Source: Aquipseudomonas guryensis (lineage in GTDB: Bacteria > Pseudomonadota > Gammaproteobacteria > Pseudomonadales > Pseudomonadaceae). From it: DNA of 64,000 nucleotides. Shown piece by piece: positions 45,050 through 55,000 of the stretch. Each line of letters starts with the position of its first letter. Within the stretch, counting starts at the first letter, position 1. Both the position numbers and the translations under genes were made by a program. Where the stretch lies: the NCBI RefSeq assembly GCF_014164785.1, contig NZ_JACJFN010000003.1, forward strand, positions 186,001-250,000, in the 5' to 3' direction. The notes beneath the pieces were generated by a model. The model was given only the letters and a program-made list of their open reading frames with translations, did not search any database and had not been told where the DNA came from.

Positions 45050-47563
45050 TCACGGAATCCACGACCACAACTCGACATCGATGAAGCGGAAGATTGCCCG
45101 GGTAAAGGCCTTCCACACCGGCAACTCCTCGCTGCCGACCTTGGCGTAGCCGGTCATGCCGGACTTCAGCTCGCCCTTGGCGTTCTCGATCACGGTCAGC
45201 ACCTTGACGTACTTGCCCCCGGTTTTCTCGATCACGTTGGCGTCGATCTGGGTGACCTTGCCGTCGAAATAGCGATCGGAATAAGCCAGCGGCTTGACCT
45301 TCAGCACGGCGCCTTCCTGCACGTAGCCGATCTCGGTTTCCGGCACCTCGATCTCGGCAAACACCTGCTCGGACTTCTCGATCACCGCAAAAGTCTCGCC
45401 GGGGCCGAGGTACTTGCCGGTCTTCTGCTTGAGCAGCAGGGTGATCAGCTTGCCGGACATCGGCGCACGCAGCTGCGAGCGCTCGATCTTCGCCTGGTAC
45501 ATCTCGCGCTCGCTGCGCCAGCGCTGTACCTGCGCCTCAGCGGCGGCAATCGAGTCTGGCGTGGCACCGGTCTTGACCAGGGCCAGGTTGGCCTCGGAGA
45601 CGCGGATCGCCATCATGTCCACTTCGTACTGGCGCTGCGCCTGCTCGGCCTGCTGCGCGGACACTCCGCCCTTGGCCAGCAGGGTGGCATGCCGCTTGTG
45701 GTTGGACAGGCTGAACTGTGCCTGAGTCCGCGCCATCTGCAGGCTCTGCTCAGCCACCGCGACTTCTTCGGCACGCGGGCGCGCCTTCAGCTCGGCGACC
45801 AGGGCCTGCTCTTCGGCAATCCGCGCATCGGCAATGCGCATCTGGCTTTCGTAGTCGCCGGTGGCCAGACGGGCCAGCACCTGGCCGGCCTGGACTTCCT
45901 CACCGCCGTTGAACAGCACTTCGGTGACGATGCCATCGATGTCGGTGGCGACCTGCTGTTGCTCCACCGGCAGGATCACGAAGGAGCCGCCCGGCTCGTA
46001 GGGATAGGGCAGGAACATGCAGATCAGCAGGGACAGCAGCAGCGCCCGGCGGGTGTAGCGCGCCAGTTTGTTGGCCGGCTTGAGGTTGATCTTGTTCTCC
46101 ACGTCTTCCGGCAAGCGGCGGCGCTTCCAGCGCTCGTACTGCAGGGCGCGTTCGTACATTTCGTTGGCCGAGCTGAACTTGCGGTAGGTCAGTACGCTCA
46201 GGTAACCCACCAGCAGCACGCAGATCAGCACCCCGGTGCCACTGAAATTCAGCTTCAGCCAGCTGCCGACCATCAGCACGGCCACCACGAACAGCAGGGT
46301 GGAATAGAGCAGTGAGGCCAGGCCGTAAGCCATCAGCGCGGTGTCGTTGGCTTCGCGGTAGGCATTGCCCTTGATTCGCCCGAACAGCGCCTTGAACGCC
46401 TTGCCACGCAGTTGCGGCTCGTCCAGCAACACAGCGATCAGGTGGTAGCCACTGCTTTTCGACAGTGGGTTGAGGGTCAGCAGCAGGGCAATCGCACTGA
46501 CCACCGCCAGCGCCAGGCCGATGGTTGGCAGCGAGCCACTGGAAGAGCGAGTCAGGTACCAGATGAAGGTGCCGATGCTGAACAGGGTCGCGCGCATCAG
46601 CACCGGGCCGGCATGCAGCCACAGGCGCTCGCGCCGGGTCAGGCCGATCAGGTGGCTGATCTTCGGCATGAAGCGCGGCAGGAAGCCGAGCATCAGCGCC
46701 ACGGACAGGCTGTTGACCGTGCCGCGGTACTTCTGCGCGGTCAGGGCCAGGGTCAGGGTACACAGCAGGTTGACGGTAAACAGGCTGAACAGCAGCTGGC
46801 CAATCGGCCCCAGCCCGGAGAGACGGACCAGCGCATCGTTCTGCACCAGGCTGAAGTTGCTGATGACGATACCGAGGGCCATCACCAGCAGCAGCGGCAG
46901 GACAAAGACCATGTACTTCAGTGGCTCGACCCACTCCAGCATCGCCTTGAGCATGGCGCGTGGATTGAACAGGTGGAACACCGGGATCTGCAGGGTGTCA
47001 TCCATGCCGGCAAAGCCGCGCACCCCGGCCTGCAGCTTGTCGGCGTCGGCGCCCTTGCCATCATTCGAGGCGCCTGCACGCGGGGCGGGCGTGGGTGCGG
47101 CGACTGCTGCCTTGGCCCCGTGCGAGGCCCCCGGAGCCTGGGTCTTGTCGCGGAACTTGGCGACCTTCTCCTCGAGCAGGCGCTGCAGGTCGGCCTGAAG
47201 CTGCTCGCGGTAGGGTTCGATCAGCGGATGAGACGCCGCCGCCAGCCCCAGCAGGCGCTGGTCAACCAGATTGGCCAGCAGGGCTTGCAGGTCATCGCGG
47301 CTGAACGGCTTGGCAAAGCGCCGCTCATAGCTGGCGGCCAGGGCGTCGAACTCCTCGTCGACCTGGAGCATCTCGAGAACGAAGAACTGACGGGTCTCGA
47401 ACTCCCAGTGCAGCTCACTGGACGGGTCGCGCACCACATACAGCGGCTCGTGCTTGCCATTGCGCAGGTACACCGTGAGGCCCTTGCGCAGCAGCTGCGG
47501 CGTGGCGATCTTGCGCGCGTCGCCGAGGTCGGAGTGTTGCTTGGCCGAAATAGTGCCATTCAT
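45050..47563 (-). CDS. PqqD-like / M50-like / HlyD fusion membrane protein
   Basis: An 837-residue inner-membrane protein with three parts. Residues about 15-110 resemble a PqqD-type winged domain. Residues about 195-530 are a polytopic region aligned with M50 site-2-protease-like domains. Residues about 535-837 are a HlyD/membrane-fusion domain with lipoyl-like strands (TDIDGIVTEVLF, LRAPMSGKLITLL) and a coiled-coil hairpin. The HExxH motif expected near residue 272 is replaced by LTLALTAQKY and the NPxxxxDGY motif near residue 367 reads NPLSKSSGY, so zinc proteolysis is improbable. It is the last gene of the synthase operon (4-base overlap with the propeller gene) and most likely exports or places the product. 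Confidence 0.82.
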   Translation of the reverse strand: MNGTISAKQHSDLGDARKIATPQLLRKGLTVYLRNGKHEPLYVVRDPSSELHWEFETRQFFVLEMLQVDEEFDALAASYERRFAKPFSRDDLQALLANLVDQRLLGLAAASHPLIEPYREQLQADLQRLLEEKVAKFRDKTQAPGASHGAKAAVAAPTPAPRAGASNDGKGADADKLQAGVRGFAGMDDTLQIPVFHLFNPRAMLKAMLEWVEPLKYMVFVLPLLLVMALGIVISNFSLVQNDALVRLSGLGPIGQLLFSLFTVNLLCTLTLALTAQKYRGTVNSLSVALMLGFLPRFMPKISHLIGLTRRERLWLHAGPVLMRATLFSIGTFIWYLTRSSSGSLPTIGLALAVVSAIALLLTLNPLSKSSGYHLIAVLLDEPQLRGKAFKALFGRIKGNAYREANDTALMAYGLASLLYSTLLFVVAVLMVGSWLKLNFSGTGVLICVLLVGYLSVLTYRKFSSANEMYERALQYERWKRRRLPEDVENKINLKPANKLARYTRRALLLSLLICMFLPYPYEPGGSFVILPVEQQQVATDIDGIVTEVLFNGGEEVQAGQVLARLATGDYESQMRIADARIAEEQALVAELKARPRAEEVAVAEQSLQMARTQAQFSLSNHKRHATLLAKGGVSAQQAEQAQRQYEVDMMAIRVSEANLALVKTGATPDSIAAAEAQVQRWRSEREMYQAKIERSQLRAPMSGKLITLLLKQKTGKYLGPGETFAVIEKSEQVFAEIEVPETEIGYVQEGAVLKVKPLAYSDRYFDGKVTQIDANVIEKTGGKYVKVLTVIENAKGELKSGMTGYAKVGSEELPVWKAFTRAIFRFIDVELWSWIP

Positions 47564-49074
47564 AGCGCAGGGCTTCCTTTTGACCGATCACGGATCCCGG
47601 CGCTGGGCGCGGCGGAGGTCATGGCTTTGCGCGGGGCGAAGAATACTTCGCAGCCGCCGCGCGGGTTGTCGATATAACGGTCGCCACCCAGTGGCCAGAC
47701 TTTCGGGCCGAACGGGTTGGCGGCACCGAGGAACAGGCCGTAAGGCGAGGAGACGATGGTGCGCATGCCGATGTTGTAGGGATTGCCCATGCCATCGTTG
47801 GTCACCGGCACCCAGTTCTCGCCGTCGTAGCTGCGGTACAGGTCGAAGCCCGACTGGCGATTGAAGATGAATTCCTCGCCGACACTGTTGACGATATTGA
47901 GGAACGGTGCCGGCCAGCTCTCGCGCCGCGCGTAGCCGAGCAGGCCGCTCCAGTCGAAGGTCGACAGGTACAGCCAGCCCTCGTGCTCGGCCATGCGCCA
48001 GAAGTAGCCGTTGAAGAAGTTGTCGAAACCGGGCATGTAGCCGGACAGCGGTTCCTTCCAGCCGTCGCTGGTCATCCGCGCGTCGCCGACCAGCAGGTCC
48101 CAGCTGTTGTCCGGGTGGATGCGGATCAGCTCCGGGGCGGCCGGGCCGACGCCGTTCTGCCGGTCGATGCCGCCGCCCTGGATGGCGCTGCCGACATACA
48201 GCGCGCCCTTGAACGCGTACATGCTCAGCACCGACTGGTTCAGCGGGCCGCGGTCGGCGCCGTCGGCGATCACTCGCTCCCAGTGGTAGGGCTTGCTCTC
48301 GCAGGTGCTGCGCCAGACCTGGAAGCCCTTGAGGTTGAAGGTGCCGACATACAGGTGATCATTGAACGCGCACATCTCGAAGATGGTCTTGTTGCCATCG
48401 TCGCCGAAGCCGAAGTCGCTCACCGCCTGCCACTGGCCATCCTCCGGCGCCTCGCTCTCATAGACGATGGAGTGCGAGGAGACGTTGGGGTTGCCGCCGC
48501 GCGAGCCGGCCGGCGTGGTGTACATACGGCCCTTGAAGGCCACCATGGTACGGATGGTGGTCACCGGCAAGCCCATCAGGCCCGGTTCGCAGGTCGGCGT
48601 GAAGTTCAGCCCGTCTTCCGTACGCAGCAGCAGCGGGCCGGGGCCCTTGGCCGGCGACCAGGTGCTGACGAACAGGCCTGGCGGCCGGCCCTTGCTGCCC
48701 GGGTACACGCACATGCCACGAAAGCCCAGCTCGCGGGGAATCTTCGAGCCATCGCTGCCGATGATGGTCGGTGCCTTGAACACCCGCCGCCACTCATCCT
48801 TGCGCGGGTTGTAGCGCCAGATTTCGGCATGCAGGTCGAGGTCGAAGGGGTTGGCCGGACATTCCACCGGCCAGGGGTCCATGCTGATCGGCAGACGCGC
48901 CTTCATCAGCGGGAAGTTGCCGCGGGTGGTGCCGATATACAGGTAGTCGTTGAACCAGGCCATGGCATGGGCGTAGGCATTGACCCCGTCGCCGAAGCCG
49001 TTGCGGGCGATCAGCTGGAAATCGTCCTGGCTCAGGCCGGCCGGTACACGAGCTTTGCTGCTACTGCTGAACAT
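47560..49074 (-). CDS. Beta-propeller-like protein of the synthase operon
   Basis: I do not recognise this 504-residue protein. It has no signal peptide or membrane helix. About six or seven repeats show the propeller-type strand pattern: FNDYLYIGT, FKGRMYTTP, FNDHLYVGTF, FKGALYVGSA, EGWLYLSTFDW and YGLFLGAANP, each followed by a segment of 50-90 residues with aromatic and GN/NGV turns. A six- or seven-bladed propeller acting as enzyme or scaffold is a reasonable inference. It starts 6 bases after the hydrolase gene and overlaps the transporter fusion gene by 4 bases. Confidence 0.7.
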   Translation of the reverse strand: MFSSSSKARVPAGLSQDDFQLIARNGFGDGVNAYAHAMAWFNDYLYIGTTRGNFPLMKARLPISMDPWPVECPANPFDLDLHAEIWRYNPRKDEWRRVFKAPTIIGSDGSKIPRELGFRGMCVYPGSKGRPPGLFVSTWSPAKGPGPLLLRTEDGLNFTPTCEPGLMGLPVTTIRTMVAFKGRMYTTPAGSRGGNPNVSSHSIVYESEAPEDGQWQAVSDFGFGDDGNKTIFEMCAFNDHLYVGTFNLKGFQVWRSTCESKPYHWERVIADGADRGPLNQSVLSMYAFKGALYVGSAIQGGGIDRQNGVGPAAPELIRIHPDNSWDLLVGDARMTSDGWKEPLSGYMPGFDNFFNGYFWRMAEHEGWLYLSTFDWSGLLGYARRESWPAPFLNIVNSVGEEFIFNRQSGFDLYRSYDGENWVPVTNDGMGNPYNIGMRTIVSSPYGLFLGAANPFGPKVWPLGGDRYIDNPRGGCEVFFAPRKAMTSAAPSAGIRDRSKGSPAL

Positions 49075-49080
49075 ACTGGG

Positions 49081-50154
49081 TTACCGGGCCCGCGCTTTAC
49101 GCGCGACCATCTGCGAGATGAAGGAGTCGAGATGGGCCAGGGCCTCCTCGAACTGGGCGAAAGGCCCCTCCTCCGTGCCCTCGCGGGTGGTGAAGAACCA
49201 TTTATCATCCTGGCTGTAGAGTCGGTCGCTGCGAAAGAACGGCTGCTGCAGCTCATCGCACGAGCGCTGCCGGCGTGCATTCGCCTGGCTGGCATGGCGC
49301 AGGAAGAACTCGAAGGAACGGATCAGCTTCTGTGGCCGCGACGCCGGGAAGAAATGCCCGGCACCACGCACCAGACGAAAGTCCGCCTCCGGCCACACGC
49401 TGAGCAGCAGCTCGCCGGTGGTCACCGCCTGCGAACGCTCGCCGTAAATGGCCAGCACCGGGAAATCCAGCTGACGCAAGCGCTCTACCGCCAGGCCGTC
49501 GTCACCCATCAGCTCGTGCTGGGCCGTGGTGGTTTCCAGCAGTTTCACCCACTGGTCGGCGGTGCGTTTGCCGGAGCTGCCCATCAACGGGTTGATCAGC
49601 TCGCGTAGGGCGTCGGGCAATTCCTGCCGGTTCAGTTGCAGGGCTGCCGCCTCTTTAAGCAGGCGGTAGCCGAAATAGGGCTCACGGGTATTCAGGTCGA
49701 TCCCGTGATCGTCGAGGATGCGCTGGATATGCTCGGCATAGCGCCAGTCGCTGCCCACATTGCGGATCGCCGCGATGTGGGTATCGGCGATGGTCAGGCT
49801 GGAAATACGCTGCGGATGGGCACAGGCCAGGCTCAGCGCAATCACCCCGCCGAAGCTGTGGGCGATGAAGTGCGCCCGTTCGATGCCCAGGTGTTCCAGC
49901 AGCAGGCGCAGGTCCTCGGCCTGTTCGGCCGGGGTGTAGCCCGTTGCGCTCATGCTAGAACGGCCGTGGCCGCGCAGGTCATACATGGTCACCCGGTAGT
50001 TGCGGGCCAGCGCATGGCCAACCTGCATGTACCAGAAGGCCAGGTTGGCGGCGAGGCCGTGGATCAGTACCACATCCTCGACTTCGTCGCCTTCGCGCTC
50101 GCATGCCAGCTGCTGGTAGTGCAGCTTGATGCCATTGACCTCGGCCATCGCCAT
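49081..50154 (-). CDS. Alpha/beta hydrolase with DUF6316-like C-terminal extension
   Basis: A 357-residue protein. Residues about 1-280 are an alpha/beta hydrolase with oxyanion HGLAAN, nucleophile Ser100 in AHSFGG and catalytic histidine in GAGHFFP. Residues about 305-350 (PFFRSDRLYSQDDKWFFTTREG, then EEGPFAQFEEALAHL) resemble the small stand-alone DUF6316 proteins of pseudomonads, so this looks like a fusion. In the synthase operon it is a natural candidate for product release (thioesterase) or ester hydrolysis. The start is 4 bases after the upstream stop with GGAA nearby; a second ATG lies two codons in. Confidence 0.85.
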   Translation of the reverse strand: MAMAEVNGIKLHYQQLACEREGDEVEDVVLIHGLAANLAFWYMQVGHALARNYRVTMYDLRGHGRSSMSATGYTPAEQAEDLRLLLEHLGIERAHFIAHSFGGVIALSLACAHPQRISSLTIADTHIAAIRNVGSDWRYAEHIQRILDDHGIDLNTREPYFGYRLLKEAAALQLNRQELPDALRELINPLMGSSGKRTADQWVKLLETTTAQHELMGDDGLAVERLRQLDFPVLAIYGERSQAVTTGELLLSVWPEADFRLVRGAGHFFPASRPQKLIRSFEFFLRHASQANARRQRSCDELQQPFFRSDRLYSQDDKWFFTTREGTEEGPFAQFEEALAHLDSFISQMVARKARAR

Positions 50155-50158
50155 AGCG

Positions 50159-51769
50159 TTATTCCATGTACCCGAGCATCTGCAGCTGCGCCATGATCTT
50201 TTCCTTCTCGTCATCGGCCATGCCTTCAGCGTCCTCGTCCAGCTTGACGCCACGGGTCGACTCGCCGATGCGGATCGGGTTCTGGTTCAGCCAGGGCTTG
50301 ATGAACATGTCGGCCGGCACCTTGCCCTCGAAGTCACCGGGCACTTCCAGGCCCTGGCTGTAGAGCAGGGTCGCGCCAACGTCGCAGATGTGCCGACGGT
50401 CGATTTTCACGCCCTTGCGGATGCCCGGGCCGCAGGCGATGAAGATGCCATCCGGGTGGTGGGTACCGGCCGGCTCTTCACGCGGCTCGACGATCGGCAG
50501 CTTGTTCTTGATCGAGACGAAGCCGAAGTCGCGCAGCACCAGCAGCAGGTCCGGCGCATCCATCATCGCCGGGCCGGCGAAGACTTCCTCGCGCAGGTGG
50601 ATTTCGCTGACGATGCTCTCGCCGGTGACCGGGTCCTTGAGCGCCTTGATATCGAGGATCAGCTGTTCACGGAACGCCTCGTAGTCTTCCGGCTTGATCC
50701 CGGTCTCGCCCGGATTACGTGCCACGCGAATGTTGATGCCGTTGCTCGACGGTGTGCGGCAGTAGGCGGTGGTCTTGGACCAGTCGAGGTTGGCGAACAT
50801 GCTGTCCTCGCGGCGCTTGGCGGCCTCGGAGTCCGGATCGAGTACTTCCTTCCAGTGCAGGTAGCCCTTCTCGAACAGCCAGGCGTTGATCCGCACCACT
50901 TCGGTGGTGGCGGTAAAGCCGTGGTCGGAGGCCATGAACACCTGCACATCCGGGCCGGCCATGGTCACCAATTCCTCGATGAAACCGTCGAGCTGACGGA
51001 AGTAGTCCAGGCACAGGGCGCGCATGCGCTTGTGGTAGTCGCTGACCCCATCGTGCTGCAGGGCCGGATCGAGGAACAGCCAGGCCTGGTGCTGTAGTTT
51101 GTCGACGCCATCGAACATCACGGCCATCAGCTCAGGGGCTTCTTCCTTGAGCAGGAACTTGGCGATCTCGAACCACTGCTTTTCGCGCGGCAGGTGATAG
51201 CGCACCCAGTTCTCGCGGTCTTCGTCGGTCAGGTTGTCGACCGCCTGCTTCTCCTGCTCGAAGTCCCACGCCAGCTCCTTGGGATTGAAGTCCGGCAGTT
51301 CTTGCTTGAGGCGGTCATAGAAGTTGGCCGGCACAGTGTTGCGGCGCAGGTGCCGCCACGGGATGAAGCCCGGCACCATGAAACCGTTAAGGTCCTTGGG
51401 TGGCGGTGCGGTGAACGGCAGGTTGAGCACGGCGACGCGGCGCTCCTGGCGGCTGGCGATCGACCAGATGGTTTCCGCCAGGTTGTCGCGCGAGTCATAG
51501 AGGGTGAAGAACACGTCTTCGCCACGTTCCTCGGCGCGGATGAAGTCCAGCAGGCCGTGGTTGCCCGGGGTACGCCCGGTCATCAGCGAGACCCAGGCTG
51601 GCGGGGTCAGCGGGTTGGGGGTGGAGCGCAGTTCGCTGCGCGTGCCACGGGCCATCAGGCCGCCGAGGAACGGCATGACCGCAGGACGACCGTCCTTCTC
51701 TACCGTGAGGTCGTCGAGGATGGTGAAGGTGCAACCATCCATCCCGATGAACAATGTACGTGTGGTCAT
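50159..51769 (-). CDS. Alkaline-phosphatase-superfamily enzyme (type I phosphodiesterase/nucleotide pyrophosphatase)
   Basis: A 536-residue soluble enzyme with the two-metal site of the superfamily: first aspartate in IGMDGCTF, candidate threonine/serine nucleophile region NPLTPPAWVS, FDGVDKLQHQ, MASDHGFTAT and a late THHPDGIF. It would hydrolyse or transfer a phosphoryl-type group; no signal peptide is present, so it acts in the cytosol. Its ATG overlaps the ACP stop by 4 bases. Its role in the pathway may be head-group modification or removal of a phosphate; the substrate is unknown. Confidence 0.87.
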   Translation of the reverse strand: MTTRTLFIGMDGCTFTILDDLTVEKDGRPAVMPFLGGLMARGTRSELRSTPNPLTPPAWVSLMTGRTPGNHGLLDFIRAEERGEDVFFTLYDSRDNLAETIWSIASRQERRVAVLNLPFTAPPPKDLNGFMVPGFIPWRHLRRNTVPANFYDRLKQELPDFNPKELAWDFEQEKQAVDNLTDEDRENWVRYHLPREKQWFEIAKFLLKEEAPELMAVMFDGVDKLQHQAWLFLDPALQHDGVSDYHKRMRALCLDYFRQLDGFIEELVTMAGPDVQVFMASDHGFTATTEVVRINAWLFEKGYLHWKEVLDPDSEAAKRREDSMFANLDWSKTTAYCRTPSSNGINIRVARNPGETGIKPEDYEAFREQLILDIKALKDPVTGESIVSEIHLREEVFAGPAMMDAPDLLLVLRDFGFVSIKNKLPIVEPREEPAGTHHPDGIFIACGPGIRKGVKIDRRHICDVGATLLYSQGLEVPGDFEGKVPADMFIKPWLNQNPIRIGESTRGVKLDEDAEGMADDEKEKIMAQLQMLGYME

Positions 51770-52080
51770 GCCGGCACTCCTGTGAGTTTTGCGTGAACGA
51801 AGTCGATCACCTGGCCAATGGAAAGATCATCGACGTAACTGCCGTCGTTCATCAGCAGGTCCTGGAAGCCCATTTTCGGGCGGTTGTAGTGCTCTTCGAT
51901 GGCCACCATCAGCTGAATGATGTCGACCGAGGCGAACTCCATGTCGGCAACCAGGCGGGTCTGACTGCTGACAGCCTCATCCAACTCGATGCCCCAGTCC
52001 TGGGTCAGGTCCTCGACGATGTGGATCAGGGTCTTCTCGATACTGCTTTTATCCAGACCCACTGCGACAGCTTCAGCCAT
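51766..52080 (-). CDS. Free-standing acyl carrier protein
   Basis: A 104-residue four-helix carrier protein. The phosphopantetheine attachment serine is Ser51 in ADMEFASVDIIQL, with the usual acidic recognition helix after it (VAIEEHY). It is longer than FabD-pathway AcpP and its motif differs from that of the ACP inside the large synthase. It overlaps the upstream synthase gene by 8 bases and the phosphodiesterase gene by 4. It is likely to be charged by the transferase domain of the preceding gene and to carry starter, intermediate or finished acyl chain. Confidence 0.9.
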   Translation of the reverse strand: MAEAVAVGLDKSSIEKTLIHIVEDLTQDWGIELDEAVSSQTRLVADMEFASVDIIQLMVAIEEHYNRPKMGFQDLLMNDGSYVDDLSIGQVIDFVHAKLTGVPA

Positions 52081-55000
52081 TGGCTACTCCAAATTCCTGA
52101 TAATCCAACTCGGCCCCGGCCAGGGCGATCAGCAGATCGCCTTGCACTTCCAGGGCCACACTTATTTGTGCAGGCGCCTGCTTGGCAGACCCCGCGACAT
52201 TCACCGTAGCGAAGGTCCAGTCTTCGCCGAACAGCACCTCGAAACGCTCCGGCGCGCCCTGCAGGCCACAACCGAGGTACTTGGCGGCAGCTTCCTTGGC
52301 GCACCAGGTGCGCAGGATCAGCTCGCCACGCTGCTCGCCCGGCGCATCGTCCAGGGCCTGCTGCTCGTAGGCGCTAAAGGAGCCGGCCACCAGCTCCGGC
52401 CGTTGCAGGCGATCCAGGCGTTCGGCATCCACGCCGATGCGCCCGGCCGGCACCAGCGCCGCCAGGCAGCCGTGGCGGTCATGGGTCAGCGACACGCTCG
52501 GCGCATCCAGCCACTGGCCGTTCCACCAGCCGTCGACATAGGGCGCGCCGAGTTCGTCGTGCCACACCGAGATATCGGCCGGGCAAAGCAGCTCGCCGGT
52601 GTGCTGGTAGAGGTAGTAGCGCGTCGCTTCCTTCAGGCACAGGCGGCCGTGCAGCCACTCGCGGGCCTGGCGCGTGTGGCGCACGGCTTCCCATTCGGCG
52701 CGCTCGTCCTCGGCAAGGATGGCGTGGGCAAGGATGCGCAGGAAAATCGCCGCCGACTGCTTGCAGAAGTCATCTGCCAGGTAGTTCAGCTGCCACAACA
52801 GCACCTCTTCGGCACTGACCAGGGTCGCCGAGCCGCTCGCCAGTGGCGCGCCGAGCCAGCCGTTCATCGGCTCGCGACGCAGCTGGTAGAAGGCGTTGGG
52901 CACCGGGAAGAAGATGTTGGAGAAACCGCTGGCACGCAGCAGCAAACGACCTTCGTGCAGGCAGTCGAAATCCCACACCCGTGGCGTGCCGAGGCCCTGC
53001 TCGGCGCCGCCCTGGGGCTGCTGGCGGCCGCGCAACTGGGCGCCAGCGATATCGGCCGGCACCTGGCCATGCAGTTCGATGCGGGCGATGTGCGAGGGGA
53101 AACTGTTGAAGTCGGTGCCGACCTGCTGCGCCAGCCAGAAGGCGGCCAGCTGGCCGAGGGCATCCAGCAGCACCGGGTTGAGCACCAGATCGCAAGGCTC
53201 GCCGTCCTGGATGAAACCTTCCAGGCTGCAGGAAGCCAGCGCCGCATCGATGCCTTCGCCCGACCAGCCGTGGATGCCAGCGATGCTCTGGAACAGCGGG
53301 CCATGGAACATGCCGGTGGTGTACAGCTCGGCATCCGCCCAGCGGTAAGCCTCGGCCGCCGCCAATGGCGCCAGCGGCGTGCCGGTCAAGGGCGCGGCGA
53401 TACGGAACTCGGCGCTCATCACCTTGCTGCCAGCGTTGAACAGGCTGGCGCCGTACAGGCGCGCCTGGGCGTCCAGGCACTCGGCCTCGACCTGCAAGGT
53501 CAGCTCGCCACGATCCAGAGCGACCCAGTCGAAGGCGCGGACATTCTCGATCAGGTTGATCGCCCGACTGCCGGCCAGCACGGCGCAGGCCTCGGCCATG
53601 ATCTCCAGGCTGGCCATCATCGCCACGCAGGCCAGGCCTTGCAGCTCAGGCTGATGGTAGGACGACGGGCCGGACAGCACATGGTCGGCAAGGAAGCGAT
53701 CAGTCGACCACAGCGGGCATTGCGCGCTGAGTTTGTCCGCGCCCAGTTGCTGGATCTCGCCGAGCAGCGGCGTGGCGATCGGCGCCCCCACCATGGCTAG
53801 AGGTGCCGCAGCGACAGGCTGCGCAGCTGCGGGTGCCATGATTTCGCGCAGCACCTGGGCGATCTCGGCATCCACATGGACGAAGGGCATGGTGTTCTTG
53901 ATCAGCAGGCCACGCTTGGGTTCGACCAGCGGCTGCTGAAGGTCGAGCACCCGGCAGTTGCTGCCGCGGAACAGCTTGCCCAGGTCAACCGTCTTACCGT
54001 TGACGAACAACGCGCCGAGCACACTGAACAACTGCTCGATACCGCTGCGTTTGCGCGCGTTGGAGGCCAGCGCGACGTACTCGCTGCCGCCTAGGATGTC
54101 GTTGACGAAACCGGTGAGGTTGCCCGACGGGCCGACCTCGATGAAGTAGCGCACGCCATCGCGGTGCATGTTGGCGATGGTTTCGCGAAAACGCACGGTA
54201 TTCGACCACTGCGCCGCCGCCAGCTCGCAGACCTGTTCGGCCGCGGCCGGAAACAGTTCGGCGCTGGCGCATGAATACAGCGGGGTCTTCGGCGTCTGCA
54301 GGCCGACCGCCTGATAGTACTTGAGGAAGGCCGTGCTGACCGGGGCGAACAGCGGCGTGTGGTAGGCACGGTCGAACGGCAGCAGGGCGCAGATGCCGCC
54401 CTCCTCGCTCAAAGTCTTGAGCAGGCCGGCAATCGCCGCCTGGCTGCCGAACAGCACCAGCTGGTTCTGGCAGTTGTCCATCGCCACTACCACCGCCTCG
54501 CCGCTGGCGGCGATGTGCTGCTCGACCTGCGCGCGGCTCATGGCACCGACGGTGAGCAGCGCGCCGGTGGCGATATCGCCGGCCTCCAGCACACCGCGGT
54601 AGACCTTGTTCAGCTCGCGAATGAAGTCGGCCAATTGCTGGCGGTCGCTGAAGGCCATGGTGCCGGAGGCAGCCAACGCCGAGGACTCGCCGGTGCTGTG
54701 GCCGAGCATCACGTCCGGCTCCACGGCCAGGGCGCGCAGCAGGCTGAACATGGCCTGGCTGGCGACGAAGATAGCCTCCGAACCGACATCCATATCAAAC
54801 AGCCGCGCCTCCAGCTGGCCGCGCAGCGCATCGCTCAGCTCGCTCTGCGGCGGGAACAGGATGTCGCTGCGCCCCGAGCCGGCCTTCTCGTCGTAGAGGC
54901 CCTGCCAGAAATCGAACCACTCGCGCACTTCGCCGAACTGCTGGGCCAGGTCGCTGAACATGTTCAGGTACTGCGAGCCCTCGCCGGGGAAGATGAAGGC

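Noticed and set aside
45050..47563. Calling the fusion protein an active M50 zinc protease
   Set aside because: Both HExxH and the aspartate of the NPxxxxDGY motif are replaced, so catalysis is not supported.
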